Source of the DNA: Hippopus hippopus
Lineage: Eukaryota > Mollusca > Bivalvia > Cardiida > Cardiidae
DNA length: 64,000 nucleotides
Assembly (NCBI GenBank): GCA_946811185.2
Contig: OX328108.1
Location: 5,789,501-5,853,500 of the forward strand
Reading direction: 5' to 3'
Below, piece by piece: positions 1 through 10,645 of this stretch; positions within the stretch are counted from its first letter, which is position 1; the number at the start of each line of letters is the position of its first letter. The position numbers and the translations under genes were made by a program. The notes under the pieces are model-generated. The model made no database searches. It saw nothing but the letters and a program-made list of their open reading frames with translations, and had not been told where the DNA came from.

Positions 1-178
1 CACACCAGTACTAACACAACTTTCTTTCCAAAGCCACCGACTACTTTTCTCACATGCTTCAGCAGAGGTGGGAGGCGAAAATACGCCGGAAAGAAAGTTT
101 GCCTCAACCGGGTATCGAACTCACAACCACCAGGTCATGAGTCCGACACGCTCACCACTGAGCCACCCGGACGGGCTT
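1..178 (-). mobile_element. tRNA-derived SINE fragment, minus strand
   Basis: The stretch near 108-178 reads on the minus strand as a tRNA-like head: a TGGCTCAGTGGT-type A box (seen here as accactgagccac) and a B-box-like GGTTCGA-type segment (seen as gtatcgaact). The body to the left resembles the SINE at 1977-2288 (shared blocks around ctttctttcc, aagccac and cacatg), so both belong to one family. It continues beyond the window edge. The open frame at 68-370 is chance. Confidence 0.55.
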
Positions 179-439
179 GGTTTTATAGATCCCAAATTAT
201 GTGATGTCTTGCTTGGTACAATGCATTACGGGCATTCGCTGTGTCTCCTTTTGCTGGAGCATGGCTCAGTCGTTTATAATCCGTACTTGACAAGGACATT
301 TTCAAAGTCATCCGTTTCAGTTCGTTTGCAGAAGACAATGGCTTACTACTTACCAGACGACAAAATTTAAGACTTGCCTACATTGAAAGCATTTTCAGAC
401 GATAAAACAAATTAGGGGTCAAATGTTTGAATTTGTCTC

Positions 440-560
440 TGGCAGGAAAGAAAACATCATGGAAAAAGGAGAAAATGCATTTTCTCCTTTTCCCACAATG
501 TTTTTAAAAGCATTCTTTCTCAGGGTTGTTAAATCTCGGGATTGCGTGATAAAAGGTTAA
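440..560. repeat. Foldback repeat, palindromic core copy (family 1)
   Basis: The core at about 461-500 is near-perfectly palindromic: GGAGAAAATGC meets GCATTTTCTCC with almost no loop, followed by TTTTCCCACAATG. Downstream is the family's usual flank (cagggttgttaaatctcgggattgcgtg). The same hairpin and flanks recur more than a dozen times in the window. Confidence 0.7.
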
Positions 561-653
561 CAGGCCTAGTAATATGCACTTAAAAACTACGGCATAAATC
601 TATTTTCTTTTTTTATCTTCTTTATATTTTTAACTTCCAAAGTAATATCAAAT

Positions 654-1687
654 TTATTCAATAAACCATTCGTCATCATCCGATTGTCGTTTGGTTCCGT
701 CCCTGTTCGTTGATTTTCCTTTCTTTTCTCTCCTTTTCTTCTTTTTCTTGTTCTTGCCGCTCGACACAGAATACATCTCCTCGACGTCCTTCAGTTTCGA
801 CTTGTTCCGGTAGTGAACTTTCTCGGGGACCATGTTTATTTCCCGCTCATCTATTGTCTGCCAATGTTCGTAATGCATCGGTTTTGGATCGAAGGATTTC
901 TTTTCTGCTTTATTCGACTGATTTTCTGCCAAAGATTTTGACACTTGTAGTGACGCCACATTCTTGTCATTCTTAAGGGAATCCTTACGCGACTCCTCCA
1001 TAAAGTCTTTCCCTTTGTCGCAGTCTCCATGTGAAAAGTTGGATTTGACCTTGACCTTCGACGAGTGTTTAGCATCAAGATGTTGGTTTGGTGTACCTCT
1101 CGTTTTCTTCTTTTTCGGCTTAATTTCCGCCTCTAGTTTCTTTTTGTTCGGTCGATCACCGTGTCCCGGCTTTACCTCCAGACTACTAAAGTCCATGGTG
1201 TTGTTTGTCTCTATGTAGCTTGTAAATGACCTTGACATATCGGATAAATTCCTTGTGTCATTTCCGGTATAGTTACTACCGTAGGATGTGTTAAAGGTGC
1301 TATTGAAGGATTTGTTTCCATCTAAAGGTTTATTAAATGCTTCCCTCAACATGCTTGCGTTATCGTCTGCAATTTTGGCATAGATAGCTAAGTTGTCATC
1401 ACCTGCAGGAACTTTGTCTTCAGGTAGGGTGACTGCTTGGTTAATTACGACCTCGTCGACAACAACAGATTCAATACAGTCGGCACCACGATCGAAGAAA
1501 GCCTCCACAACCATTTCGTCCTCGGCTGTAAACTCGGTCCCTACGCCGGGAACTACTTCTTTGACGCCGAGAAGCTGACGGCGCGTACTTCGGTTTGAAA
1601 TTTGATCAGGCTCCTGTGACTGCCTGTCTACCTTATATGCTGCGCTCTTCTTCGGGGTGGAAGTATTTGGTATCTTACTGTTTGTCA
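654..1687 (-). CDS. Host protein of unknown function, probable 3' terminal exon
   Basis: An open frame of about 344 codons ends at a TAA whose bases overlap an AATAAA. There is no ATG at its 5' end. The minus strand shows a strong splice acceptor just before it (pyrimidine-rich tract, then TTCACACCAG), so coding probably begins at 1687. The product is hydrophilic and lysine-rich, with low-complexity basic runs (KPKKKK; KKKKKRREKKGK near the C terminus), an Asn/Ser/Thr-rich middle and an acidic end (SDDDEWFIE). No known domain is recognised; the basic runs could be nuclear localisation signals. The codon phase at the acceptor joins in frame to the large open frame upstream (2793-5202), so I infer one gene. 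Whether it is expressed cannot be judged. Confidence 0.5.
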
Positions 1688-1976
1688 CTGGTGTGAATAA
1701 AGAGATTTACGAAATAATAAGAAAAACATGTGATTTTTTTCATTTAACAAATATATACGAAGGGCCTTGTAAACATAATTCACTACCTATTTTTAGGAAA
1801 CAAGAAGATCACAGTCTTCAATGTGAAAGGTCATAATTAAAAGCTAGATCATCATTTCCGATAAACTCTGTCCAAACGCGACAAACTCGATTTATTACAT
1901 GAAAAGCTTGACGAATAAATAATTTTCAGCAAGTAGTGATAACATAAATGATGCCATTTCAATGTTCCTTGCACTA

Positions 1977-2288
1977 ACGATTGATTGATTGATTGTATCT
2001 TTTTTGACGCCGTTTTCAACATTATTGCAGGCATACCGCGGTGGCCAGTGTGCCTATCCTTTCTTTCCAGGAATTTTTTTTACCGGTACTCCGCACAATA
2101 TTCTTTCAAAGCCACTGGCTGCTTTCCCACATGACCATAGCTAAAGTAATGGCCAGCCGTGAGAGAGGAATGAATCCTGTCGCAATAACTAAAATAAATC
2201 GTAAGAAAGAAATGACCGAGCTAGAGATCGAACCAGCGACCCCCTGTTCTCAATTCCTCTAGTCTACCCACAGAGCTACCGGGGCTTG
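1977..2288 (-). mobile_element. tRNA-derived SINE, minus strand
   Basis: It begins with a GATTGATTGATTGATT tail, then a CORE-like part (gacgccgttttcaacattattgcaggcat) shared with the SINEs at 6639 and 7323. It ends in a tRNA-like head: gagatcgaaccagcgacc as the B-box region and acccacagagctaccgggg as the A-box region. It lies in the probable intron of the host gene. Confidence 0.65.
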
Positions 2289-2334
2289 GATTGCACTGGA
2301 ACGTGTCTCAACCTTTCGGACGCTATAAATCCTC

Positions 2335-2520
2335 GACCAGGGTCCGTATTCAACAGCCATTCTTTAAGAGCATTCTTCGTCTTATTCTCAAAGATTTTCT
2401 AAAGTTGAAAGTAACACATCTTCTGATTAGCTAAACCGTTCCCTTTCCCAAAATGTTTTCAAAATTACTTCTTATCAGGGTCGTTAAGACTCGAGGTTGT
2501 GTGATTCAGTGTGAAAGTAA
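2335..2520. repeat. Decayed foldback repeat (family 1)
   Basis: It has the family flanks (ttcccaaaatgttttcaaaa; cagggtcgttaagactcgaggttgtgtg), but the GGAGAAAATGC half of the core is missing. It lies in the probable intron. Confidence 0.45.
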
Positions 2521-2661
2521 TTCCTCACTACTCTTATTCACAGTAGATGTATAGAGGTCTTTAACTATAGAAAAATTACCTTATAACCTCACGAATTGTA
2601 CTCTTCATTTTACGCCTTTAAGACCCACTTGAATCAAATTTGCAGAATAATACCTTAAAAA

Positions 2662-2706
2662 AGGATGGATGGATGGACCGATGGATGGATGGATGGATGG
2701 ATGGAT
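2662..2706. repeat. (GGAT)n microsatellite
   Basis: About eleven GGAT units with one imperfect unit (gaccgatgg). Confidence 0.9.
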
Positions 2707-2757
2707 AAGCGGACGAACAGATAATTAAACCAATGAATGAATGGATAGACGGACAGA

Positions 2758-2790
2758 CAGACACACACACACACACACACAGACACACAG
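2758..2790. repeat. (AC)n microsatellite
   Basis: An uninterrupted AC run then acagacacacag. The open frame of the upstream exon runs into it and translates it as Cys-Val repeats, a sign that the frame there is intronic. Confidence 0.9.
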
Positions 2791-2792
2791 AC

Positions 2793-5202
2793 CTTCATCA
2801 CGAAATGCATGATGTCCATCACCCTCGCCTGACGAAGCACGTGGTAGATCGTGTTCTTGTTTCTTCCTCTCCATCGATTCATGTACAATACCTTCATCAC
2901 CACGTTCTTTTCTTGTCGCATCGAACCTTGGACCCAAATAATTGTGCTCTTTGAAATATTCTCCTACGCTTGTTTGTAGAAGATCTTCGTTGTCGTTAGC
3001 CGCTTTTGAACCAGACCTTATTTCATTTGACCTTATGTTTAATTCGGAGTTGGTGGTTCGAGCTTGAATTGTGACACCGTCTTCCGTATTTTCTACAAAG
3101 TTGTCACTTGTGTTGTTTTCGACGCTCTTCACAGCCTTTTTTGTGTTCGTAGAAATAAGATTCGAATCCGTGCTTTGAATTGAGTCTCGAGGTGAACACT
3201 CGTCGATCGGAGCAATGATTCGATGCCCACCGAGTCCTGCAACAGGAGGGACACATCGAAGATCAGATTCTTTGTTATCTTTCCGAGACTTTTTGCGGTT
3301 GGAGTTTAACGTGTTTGTTGAGTTTTCGGTGGTTGTCTGACACTGCGTTACCTTTTTGGTGCTGGTTTCTGTCATGGTCGAATCATGGTTGTTTTTCTCG
3401 TCCTGAGTATTTGCATCTGCTGAAGTTTTCCCTTTGGTGATCGCTGTTGACTGTAAACCAGTTTCCGATTTGTTATTTTGCTCAATCTTATTATCTTCAA
3501 CCTTTGATGTTGGTTTAGTAGAGTGAGTTTGAACAATGGTATTATTTTCTCGCTCGTGTGCTACCTTTCCATCCACTTCGCCAGACGACGGTGCGGATGT
3601 ATAGGTTACAATGGATGGATTGACCGTCTTTTTATCGTCGTGTCTTTCTTCCGACGGTTTGGTTTCAGCCAGAGCATGTATTCTTTTATCTGTGGTCTCG
3701 GCTGTAACCTTTAAAGTTTTAATGCAGTTTACCACCTTGCGAATTGTGGCATTTAACTTTCTTTCCACCGAGTTCTTAAACACGACAATACTGGACAGTT
3801 TTTCTTTATTTGTGATATACTCTCGTAATCTACGAAGAAATTTCAACGAGGCATCCATTTCACCTTTAACAAGAATCGATGAGGTTCTTAGAGCTTTCAG
3901 GGAGTCTTTATCACAGCAGTTTGTTGTTGTTTTTATGTAGAAGCTAACAGTGTTGTCGATGTGTTCGCATTCACGCACAATGTAGGCTGCTTCCAGAGCT
4001 AGATCATAAATAGGACTTTTCTTTGGGATATTATCACAGCCTACTTTTTGTCTGCCTTTAAGATTTTCGATTACAGGTGATATGTTGGGTATCGAATCAG
4101 TCAATTCCATATTTTCGCGCTGCTGTTCTAAAGCTTCATCGAAACATTTGCGTATTGATTCGGCAAGATTGCCCTCCTCCTCCTGCATTTTCTCAGGAAT
4201 GATGGCATACCGGAAGGCAGTTGCTACAATTTCATTGTCAGTTGCCGCTTTAGTGGAGTCTGGTTCCGTCTTCTCTACAGTGGGCTGGTGATGGGCGCAG
4301 TTACATTTTTTATCGCTCGACATTCCAGGCAAGACCTGTCCTAGGTCACATTTGGAACTTGGTTCTACTCTCTCAATGTCTACCGCATCTCTTGTAATCG
4401 TCAATTCACGAAACTGTTTATCTATATTATTGGTACAATTTTCACCACTGGTTGTAATTGATGAACCGCTTGGATGCTGGATGGGATTCGAGCTATGTTT
4501 GTGCTGATGTCTTTCATTAGAATCATCCAATACTCTGCCATCACTTGTTTTAGAAGATGGAGGTGGTAGGCCTTCGCTAAGAAATTCTTGTGTTTTTTCA
4601 ATCATATTTCCCACATGATGTGAATCTTTTTCAACTACTGGTTGTTCCATGTCAGGCTTCAGAGTGTTTTTGTTTAGGAAATCTCCCATTCCTTTCTCTG
4701 CAGCGGTAAATTTTGCATGTTTTCCATCCTGGTCTTTGTGAACGTCTACTTTAATAGTATGCCTTGAGCCAGGTTTCAGATTCTCTTCTGGCTCTGGAAA
4801 AATTTCAGCAATTTCTTTTGTATTTTCAAGTACAACTGCAGGAATCTTTTCCCCTTTTGGTGGAAGTGTCGTTGGAGAGTCCAGCACATACACAGCGAAT
4901 TTCGGCTTATTCTTCTTCTTGTCCCGTTTTTCAAACGGATTCAGACGTCGCCTTAACGCTCCGAAATTCATTTTATCCCTCAATGGAAATTTGAACTCTT
5001 TTGAACACTTTCTGCACCTACTGCGATAATTACAGGCGTCACGGAATAGAATAGAATAAATCACTGATTTACTTAAACCGAGAAAATACAAAACGGCATC
5101 AAGAAGCTTCAAAAAACTCTGCCTGAGCAAAGATAATTTTGACTGTTTTGAAAAATTTCTTACTTGATCCAATTCGTTCACTCTGTTTGAGATTAAATCC
5201 AT
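2793..5202 (-). CDS. Host protein of unknown function, large first coding exon
   Basis: A long open frame starts at ATG 5202 and, by the splice model, ends at 2793; beyond that it only translates the microsatellite. Residues about 25-53 are hydrophobic (LLDAVLYFLGLSKSVIYSILF region) and could be a membrane anchor or hydrophobic helix, followed by a Cys-rich basic patch (CNYRSRCRKCSKEF). A second in-frame ATG (MNFGALRRRLNPFEKRDKKK) could be used instead. Residues about 398-500 are predicted helical with regular Leu/Ile spacing; the layout is weakly like a BAG domain, but I do not claim it. The rest is Ser/Thr/Asn/Lys-rich and probably disordered. It is likely joined to 654-1687. No homologue is recognised. 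Confidence 0.55.
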
Positions 5203-5480
5203 TTAGAAAGAGTGTCTCCCCAATCATCTTTGAGAATTTAAACTTCCTGTTTGTCGCGTGCCTTCAGTATATTCGTACGTCGGCAACGGACGTCATGAAT
5301 AAGACGCTATCGCGCCAAAAGCAAAATTACGGCCAATTTCACCAACTCCTATGAGTATTGCTCTGAATTGCAACACTAGTCAGCTGAGTGGCTGATACGT
5401 TCAGTCTCGTCCAATCAAACGGATAATCTTAGAATACTAAATTAAAATAGAATCAGACTTGTTGGTGAACACGAATCTAG
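5203..5480. other. Upstream region of the host gene
   Basis: It directly precedes the ATG of the minus-strand host gene and is relatively low in repeats. No clear TATA box is seen. It contains scattered CpG (cgtacgtcggcaacggacgtc near 5273-5293), which includes a CRE-like GACGTC. The promoter role is inferred from position only. Confidence 0.3.
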
Positions 5481-5487
5481 AGTTTTA

Positions 5488-5566
5488 AAGTAACGCAATA
5501 TCTGATCGGCTAAACCTATATGGTTTAGCCAGTCAGATATTCCGTTACTTTCAAATTTAGGAAATA
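5488..5566. repeat. Inverted repeat / short foldback element
   Basis: The two halves, agtaacgcaatatctgatc... and ...cagatattccgttact, pair across a short centre at tatatgg (ggctaaacc / ggtttagcc), giving imperfect arms of about 30 nt. There is no coding content. Confidence 0.6.
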
Positions 5567-5594
5567 CTTGAAAATAAGATTAAAAATGAGCCAC

Positions 5595-5840
5595 GCTCTG
5601 GCAAAAGGGGGCTTAATGCATCTGCAAAAAGTATTAACCCAGGTCAGCCAGCGCAGTCCGCGCAGGCTGACCTGGGCCGAAAGTTTTCGCTATTGGTCAA
5701 TTTTCTGTATGTCCAAGGGCTTGTGTACCTCATTATTATGTCGGTTGTTAAAAAAATGAATATTATGGATACACAATTATATGCTGACCTGCTTGGTACC
5801 ATGGATCACGGAGATGCATTAAGCCCCCTTTTGCCAGAGC
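5595..5840. mobile_element. MITE-like element with perfect 29-bp inverted arms
   Basis: 5595-5623 (begins gctctggcaaaaggggg) is the exact reverse complement of 5812-5840 (ends ttttgccagagc). The interior holds a second perfect 12-bp inverted pair (CCCAGGTCAGCC / GGCTGACCTGGG, about 5638-5677). No transposase is present, so this is a non-autonomous foldback or MITE insertion; the superfamily is not recognised. Confidence 0.7.
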
Positions 5841-6049
5841 ATGTCTAAAATGTAATAAATTAAGAATGGATGGCAAAAAGGGACCCTAGATATCGGTTTT
5901 TACTTTCTTCATCGAATTATGCTTGGCGATATCGAGACAAGTAAACCCTTAACCCATATCCTGCTTAATAAATTAAATGAAACTTTCAAGCCGATAGTAA
6001 AAACCCGATTGATACTATTTCAAATTTATCTTTTGGGGAAATTATCATC

Positions 6050-6360
6050 TTAACGGACAGGGTAGATCCAAGATCAAACTGCACGTTCTGTGCAGTCCGA
6101 TCTTGATCTATTCTGTCCGCAAAAGGTCAGTGAGTCACGCTTCGCAGCCTAAAGGTTAACCTGCTACATAAATATAATGGAGCTTTCCAGTCGATAGAAA
6201 TAATCCAAATATTGCTAGTTCAAAGATATTTTTGGGGGAAAATATCACCTTATCGGAGAGTGTAGATCCAAGATCAAACTGCACGTTCTGTGCAGTCTGA
6301 TCTTGATCTACACTGTCCGCAAAAGGTCCTTGAGTCGCACTTAGCAGCCTACGGGTTAAT
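6050..6360. repeat. Two adjacent copies of palindromic repeat family 2
   Basis: Cores at about 6060-6125 and 6250-6328 share a long interrupted palindrome: GATCAAACTGCACGTTCTG then its complement GTGCAGTCYGATCTTGATCTA, flanked by GACAG / CTGTCC. Each is followed by a ggtc.ttgagtcgc.c..cgcagcct flank and preceded by a 'gaaactttcaagccgatag' flank. The same unit recurs at 7915, 9690, 26830, 33335, 44310 and 56860. Confidence 0.75.
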
Positions 6361-6638
6361 GATAAGACTTCAGAACTTAAGAACAATATGCCTTGTAGTG
6401 CGTTTTTGAACAAAGGAACGCTAAAATTCCATAGAATGAAATCTAGGGAAACGATCGACAAATGTTTTAACAGGACAGTTTTTAATTAAAAAAATCGCTT
6501 TATTTTCTTTTTATATTTTTGCCCTAGGTATGTCTGCGATGTTCAGGAGTGTGGTAGTTCTGCAATTTCAAGCATGCATGGACGAAATCCACAAAATGCA
6601 TAGGTCTATAAGAAATCGATATCCTTACATAGAATGTT

Positions 6639-6857
6639 GGTTTCCTGCTTGGCTCAGTGGTAAGATTAAGGACTCGCGTCCTGGATGCCCCAGGCTCGAG
6701 CCTCACTGGATCCACCGGGTTTTTTCGGGGGAGTGTCCTTCGGCAAGACACTTCAGAGCCCCAGCCTAGTACTGGTGAAACCCAGAAAATACACGAATAT
6801 GACTGAAATAATGTTGAAAGCGGCGTAAAACACCATCCAATCAGTTAATCAATCAAC
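6639..6857 (+). mobile_element. tRNA-derived SINE with bivalve-type 3' part
   Basis: The head has an A-box-like GGCTCAGTGGTAAG and a B-box-like GGCTCGAGCCTCACTG. The body contains gtgtccttcggcaagacac, and the 3' part reads gttgaaagcggcgtaaaacacc followed by an atcaatca tail. This arrangement is familiar from bivalve SINEs (RUDI-like, from memory). It supports the host assignment. Confidence 0.75.
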
Positions 6858-7059
6858 ATTGAATGTGACCAAAGGTATGTCTCATTCACCAATTCAGAGA
6901 CGTGACATAATTTACAAAGAACATCAGTAAATTAAAAAATCAAAATTTCAGAAATCTCAAACAAACCAATGTTGCACATATTGTGAGGCTGCCAAACGTT
7001 TTGAACATTTTTCATTGTGTCCATGGCTCAACTCCTTAACCCATTTCCACATAATACCG

Positions 7060-7275
7060 ACTTTTCACGATCCTGAGAAAGACACATTTTGAAAACGTTG
7101 TGGGAAAAGGAGAAAATGCCGGTAACCAGCATTTTTTGCTTTTCCCACAACGTTTTCTACCCTTCGTAGGTCAAATTTCAGTTTCTGTGTCATGTTGAAT
7201 TTTTCGCATGCAAATGCTTTGAATTTGGACAAGTCTAAAATTGTGTTGTTTAGTAAAGAGTTAATGGATTATCTT
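7060..7275. repeat. Foldback repeat, near-complete copy (family 1)
   Basis: The core near 7100-7155 pairs GTGGGAAAAGGAGAAAATGC(CGG) with (CCAG)CATTTTTTGCTTTTCCCAC. The left flank is cgatcctgagaaag; the right flank is gcaaatgctttgaatttggacaagtctaaaattgtg, then tttagtaaagagttaa. It is one of the best-preserved copies and defines a unit of about 210-230 bp. Confidence 0.7.
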
Positions 7276-7322
7276 CACTTCACGTTGGCCAGATATCGTA
7301 GACGAATAATGTTCAGTTGTGA

Positions 7323-7557
7323 GATTGATTGATTGATTGATTGGTGTTTTACGCTCCTTTCAACATTATTACAGTCATATCACGGCGACAGAACACATAT
7401 TCATGTACGTCCTAGGTTTCACCGGTACTAGGCTCGGGATCTGAATTATCTTGCCCAAGGACACTTCCACGAACAGCTCAGTGCCTCCAGTGAGACCAGA
7501 ACCAGAGGCTTCCAGGTTGCGAGTCCTACACTTTACCACTGAGCCACGAAGGACCCT
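7323..7557 (-). mobile_element. tRNA-derived SINE, minus strand
   Basis: It starts with a GATTGATTGATTGATTGG tail and gtgttttacgctcctttcaacattattac (the complement of the CORE-like part at 6800). It contains gcccaaggacacttccac and ends in a tRNA-like head (ttgcgagtcctacactttaccactgagccac). It is the same family as 6639-6857, in opposite orientation. Confidence 0.75.
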
Positions 7558-7612
7558 CAAAGATGAGAGATGAATAAATTTTGTGGCAATAATTATTATT
7601 AATGCACGCAAA

Positions 7613-7700
7613 GAATTCAGCAGTCCTAGGAATCGAACCTTTCGGTTTCAATTCCTGCATGTTACCGACTGACTTACCGGCAAGACGGTCCACATGTGAG
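7613..7700 (-). mobile_element. Fragment of a second tRNA-like SINE head
   Basis: ggaatcgaacctttcggttt...gttaccgactgacttaccggcaag reads on the minus strand as a tRNA-like A box / B box pair. No tail is seen. Confidence 0.4.
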
Positions 7701-7884
7701 ATTTTTGTGTGTGTAAATTCATACATACTTACACAGTAAATTCGATTTGATTTGATATCCTGAAATAATATTCAATCGACGAGTTCCTTTTGTCCTTTCT
7801 TGGGTTGACACTCCCGGGAAGCGGCGCTTGTTTCGTGGAAGTGTCGCAAGTCAAGGCATTTCTGATACCCAGCACCGGTAAAAT

Positions 7885-8100
7885 CCATTAACCCTTTGGC
7901 TGCTATGTGCGACTCAAGGACCGTTTGCGGACAGCGTAGATCAAAATCAGGCTGCACAGAACGTGCAGTCTGATCTTGATTTACACTGTCAGATGAGGAG
8001 AAATATATTCTCCTAAAATGCCTTTGAAATAACAAAGTTTGGGGTTTTACTATCAGTTTGAAAGTTTCATTTCATTTATTTAGCATGATAAAGGTTTCGC
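7885..8100. repeat. Palindromic repeat family 2 copy
   Basis: It begins ccattaaccctttggctgctatgtgcgactcaaggacc, then gcggacag, and the core palindrome gcacagaacgtgcagtctgatcttgat. It ends in aaagtttcatttcatttatttagcatg. This copy shows the complete left terminus that is cut at the Polinton junction (26826). Confidence 0.75.
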
Positions 8101-8206
8101 CTTGACGATGATTTAAACTGTATACATATAACGGGGTGTGAAAGACAAGCTTAAGATTGACTTCATTTCACCCTACCATCACATGTAAAACTTAAAGCCC
8201 CTATAA

Positions 8207-9056
8207 AGTCAAAAGTAGGTAATTTTCACCGTTTAGAACTCGAAAATATATTGGATAACCCATCACAACACATATATATAAGATCAGAGAAAACTCGAAC
8301 GTGTCAGTTACTGCATTGGTTGCCATGATATACGTGTGCGAAAATGCGTGGAAAAGCCCGTCGATTTCACGGACGCCACTGATCGAGACAACCTTCGTTA
8401 TCGTTCGCGTATATTCGAACTAGGTCTTCGAGAACGTCACGTGATAACATTGCATCTCATTAGTGGTATAACGTAGTACACAGGACTATTGTTTACAACT
8501 CCAATATTATGTCATCGGAGAGTAAGATTGCTCATTCTGAACCTGTTTTCTTATTTAGATGTAGTAAACTCTTCCTGTATTGATCATAAATGAATAAGCG
8601 ATGATCAGCCTGTGTCGTTGTTTCTGTTTACGATGTTGATAAACTTACGTTTTTTCAAGCCTAGAATGGGGACAAAACGATCAAGTGAATGAAGGGTTTG
8701 TTTCGACGTCTTGAATGATCACGTGGTGTTTACGTCATTATCACGTCACTGCGGACATTTACGACGAAAAGTCGGCTAATACATGGATCCGTGGTGATAA
8801 GATAAACCGACTTCCTTGGTTACTGTTGCCAAGGGCTCCCGAACAACCACAGTAAATACATATACAGCATAGCGGATAGGCTACTAAAATCGTGCTGTCA
8901 TGGCCGTTTCTCTCAATAAAATTCCGGAAAAAAATATTTCTAGATCTAACATGATTATGTTTCTGCCGATGATGAATTATCGGTAAAAAATATAAAGATT
9001 CTTGAACTAATTTACAAAATGATATGTACAAAAAGGGCGAATTACAGGGGCTACGG
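8207..9056. other. Possible DNA-transposon remnant with short inverted ends
   Basis: The ends read AGCCCCTATAA (8207) and TTACAGGGGCT (9056), an 10/11 inverted match about 850 bp apart. The interior has no convincing ORF. The match is short and no target duplication is clear, so this is tentative. Confidence 0.25.
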
Positions 9057-10081
9057 ACAATGTAATAGATCTAGTCGTTTTAGCAAAGTTTTGTACTTCA
9101 ATAAGAAATAATAAAACACCTCAACAAACCTCCATTTTGTCACAGATAATAGAATTAAAGATACTTATTGTTTTCACAAGGCTAGTAAAGTCATCTCAAC
9201 ATCATATCCAATTAAATAACACTGAATTACAAGCATTTCGAAAAATTTATAGATTGTCTGATTCTACAGAGAGGTGTAACTTTATGAAAAAATTCAGTTT
9301 CAGGTTGAGGGAAAAAGGGTTGTCTGATGATTTTAAAATGCGTTAAGTGTACTGTCAATTAACAAACTTGTTAATATCATTGACTGTAGTTTGTTTTATC
9401 TTACGATATACGAAAGACAGCGGGTGGTCAAGTTGATTAGAGCGGCAAATTGGTTTGCAATCAAACACTTCCTATCAGTTAACAGTTATCCGACACATCC
9501 TTTGAAATGGCAGATGTGCTAATCCACTTTAATACAATTAAATTTAATTTACGTAAGTTGTCTTTCGAGCTGAACTTCAACCAGTACACCAATACAGATC
9601 AGAAGTTTGACTTTTTCATGATTGAAAGCTACTTTTAGTGAAGAATATGTAGTGAGGAATACTCGTCAATATGCCGATAGTTTTAATCCAAGATTAAACT
9701 GCATGTTATTTGCAATCTGATCTATATCTACACATTCAACATATTCTACATGCACCAAGGGTTAAGATTAAAGTCGAACTGAAACATGACAAGTGCCACT
9801 TTTTGGATGTGTATAGGTTATTAAACAAGGTTAGATAAATAAAATTATTTTCTTTTGATTAGTATTTCATATAGATCTTATTTTTACCTTTGTTTTTCAC
9901 TGTAATTTTTTTTTTTGGTCTCTTTAAGAGGGGAAAAACTGTAGCATTAATATTAATCATTGTGTAATGTAGCGCTATTCAGAACTCTTTTCATATATCC
10001 CATTTTTCAGTCATTATCATAGTTCAAACTTGTCTATAGCCTCTGTGTGATCTCACGTCAGCGGTACACGTTAGCAAAGCA
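8778..10081. repeat. Left arm of a long diverged inverted repeat
   Basis: Blocks here recur in reverse complement in the same order at 29269-30415: acatggatccgtggtgataag; gggtggtcaagttgattagagcggcaaa; cctttgaaatggcagatgtgctaatcc; aagtgccactttttggatgtg; gatctcacgtcagcggtacacg; and gcaaagcac at the inner end. The left arm has about 0.4 kb extra after 8816. No gene is seen. Confidence 0.7.
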
Positions 10082-10087
10082 CAGTAG

Positions 10088-10645
10088 ATGAGAACGGAGA
10101 GAACTGGGACAGGCCCAATACGAGGCTCAAAATTCCCAAAACGAGGCTCACCCCCCAAAACGAGGCTGACCCCCAAAACGAGGCTCGCCCTCAAAAATCC
10201 ATTTTTCCCCGTGAGCGAGTTTGATCCGGTTTGGGTCCGACTGGATCCGGTTCCGGGGTCAAGGTCACGTCCTCCAAAACGAGGCTCTCAAAATTCTCAA
10301 AACGAGGCCAACCCCACCCCACTCGACTCGACTCGACTCCACCCCCACCCCGCCCCACTCACCCTTCCCCGCGCCCTCTCATCTACTCGCCTCTCCATCG
10401 CGTCATCCGCCCTCACCGAGGTCAAAATCTAGGACGCTCCTCCCCCGAATTTGCCCTGGCCGGGGACCGGGCTTCGCCATCCACACCCCACTCGACTCCA
10501 TCGCGTCCCCACCGAGGTCAAAATCTAGGACGCCCCTCCCCACGATTTTTCCCCTTGCCGCCCATCACCGCCCCCACGCGCGACATCCCACCCGTCTTCG
10601 CCATCGCATACCCATCCCGCAAACATCCGAGAGTCTCCGTGTAGC
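10088..10645. repeat. GC-rich block with short direct repeats beside PolB
   Basis: It is strikingly GC-rich for this window. It has direct repeats: AAAACGAGGCT at about 10138, 10157, 10175 and 10276, with a variant at 10299. A 23-bp unit (accgaggtcaaaatctagg...) at 10415 recurs at 10511, 96 bp on. There is also an (ACTCG)n run near 10320. All three forward frames stay open by composition; I do not call them genes. It may be what remains of the Polinton's left terminal region; no partner is found at the right end. Confidence 0.55.

Larger units (their letters stand above)
1688..2792 (-). other. Probable intron of the host gene
   Basis: Model: donor GAAG|GTCTGT at 2793/2792 and acceptor CACCAG|TG at 1688/1687 on the minus strand. 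Joining them keeps the frame (phase 1). The interval is free of convincing coding sequence and contains a SINE, a decayed foldback repeat and two microsatellites. The donor is mediocre and sits at the edge of the AC microsatellite, so an alternative donor slightly upstream is possible. Confidence 0.45.

Noticed and set aside
710..1218. Plus-strand ORFs opposite the 3' exon of the host gene
   Set aside because: Shadow frames; their Ser/Phe-rich content mirrors the Lys-rich minus-strand frame.
2655..2921. Cys-Val and His-Thr repeat ORFs over the AC microsatellite on both strands
   Set aside because: They are translations of a dinucleotide repeat with no conserved sequence.
6640..7560. Functional tRNA genes suggested by A/B boxes
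   Set aside because: No foldable cloverleaf with anticodon stem is evident, and each box pair is followed by a SINE body and tail.
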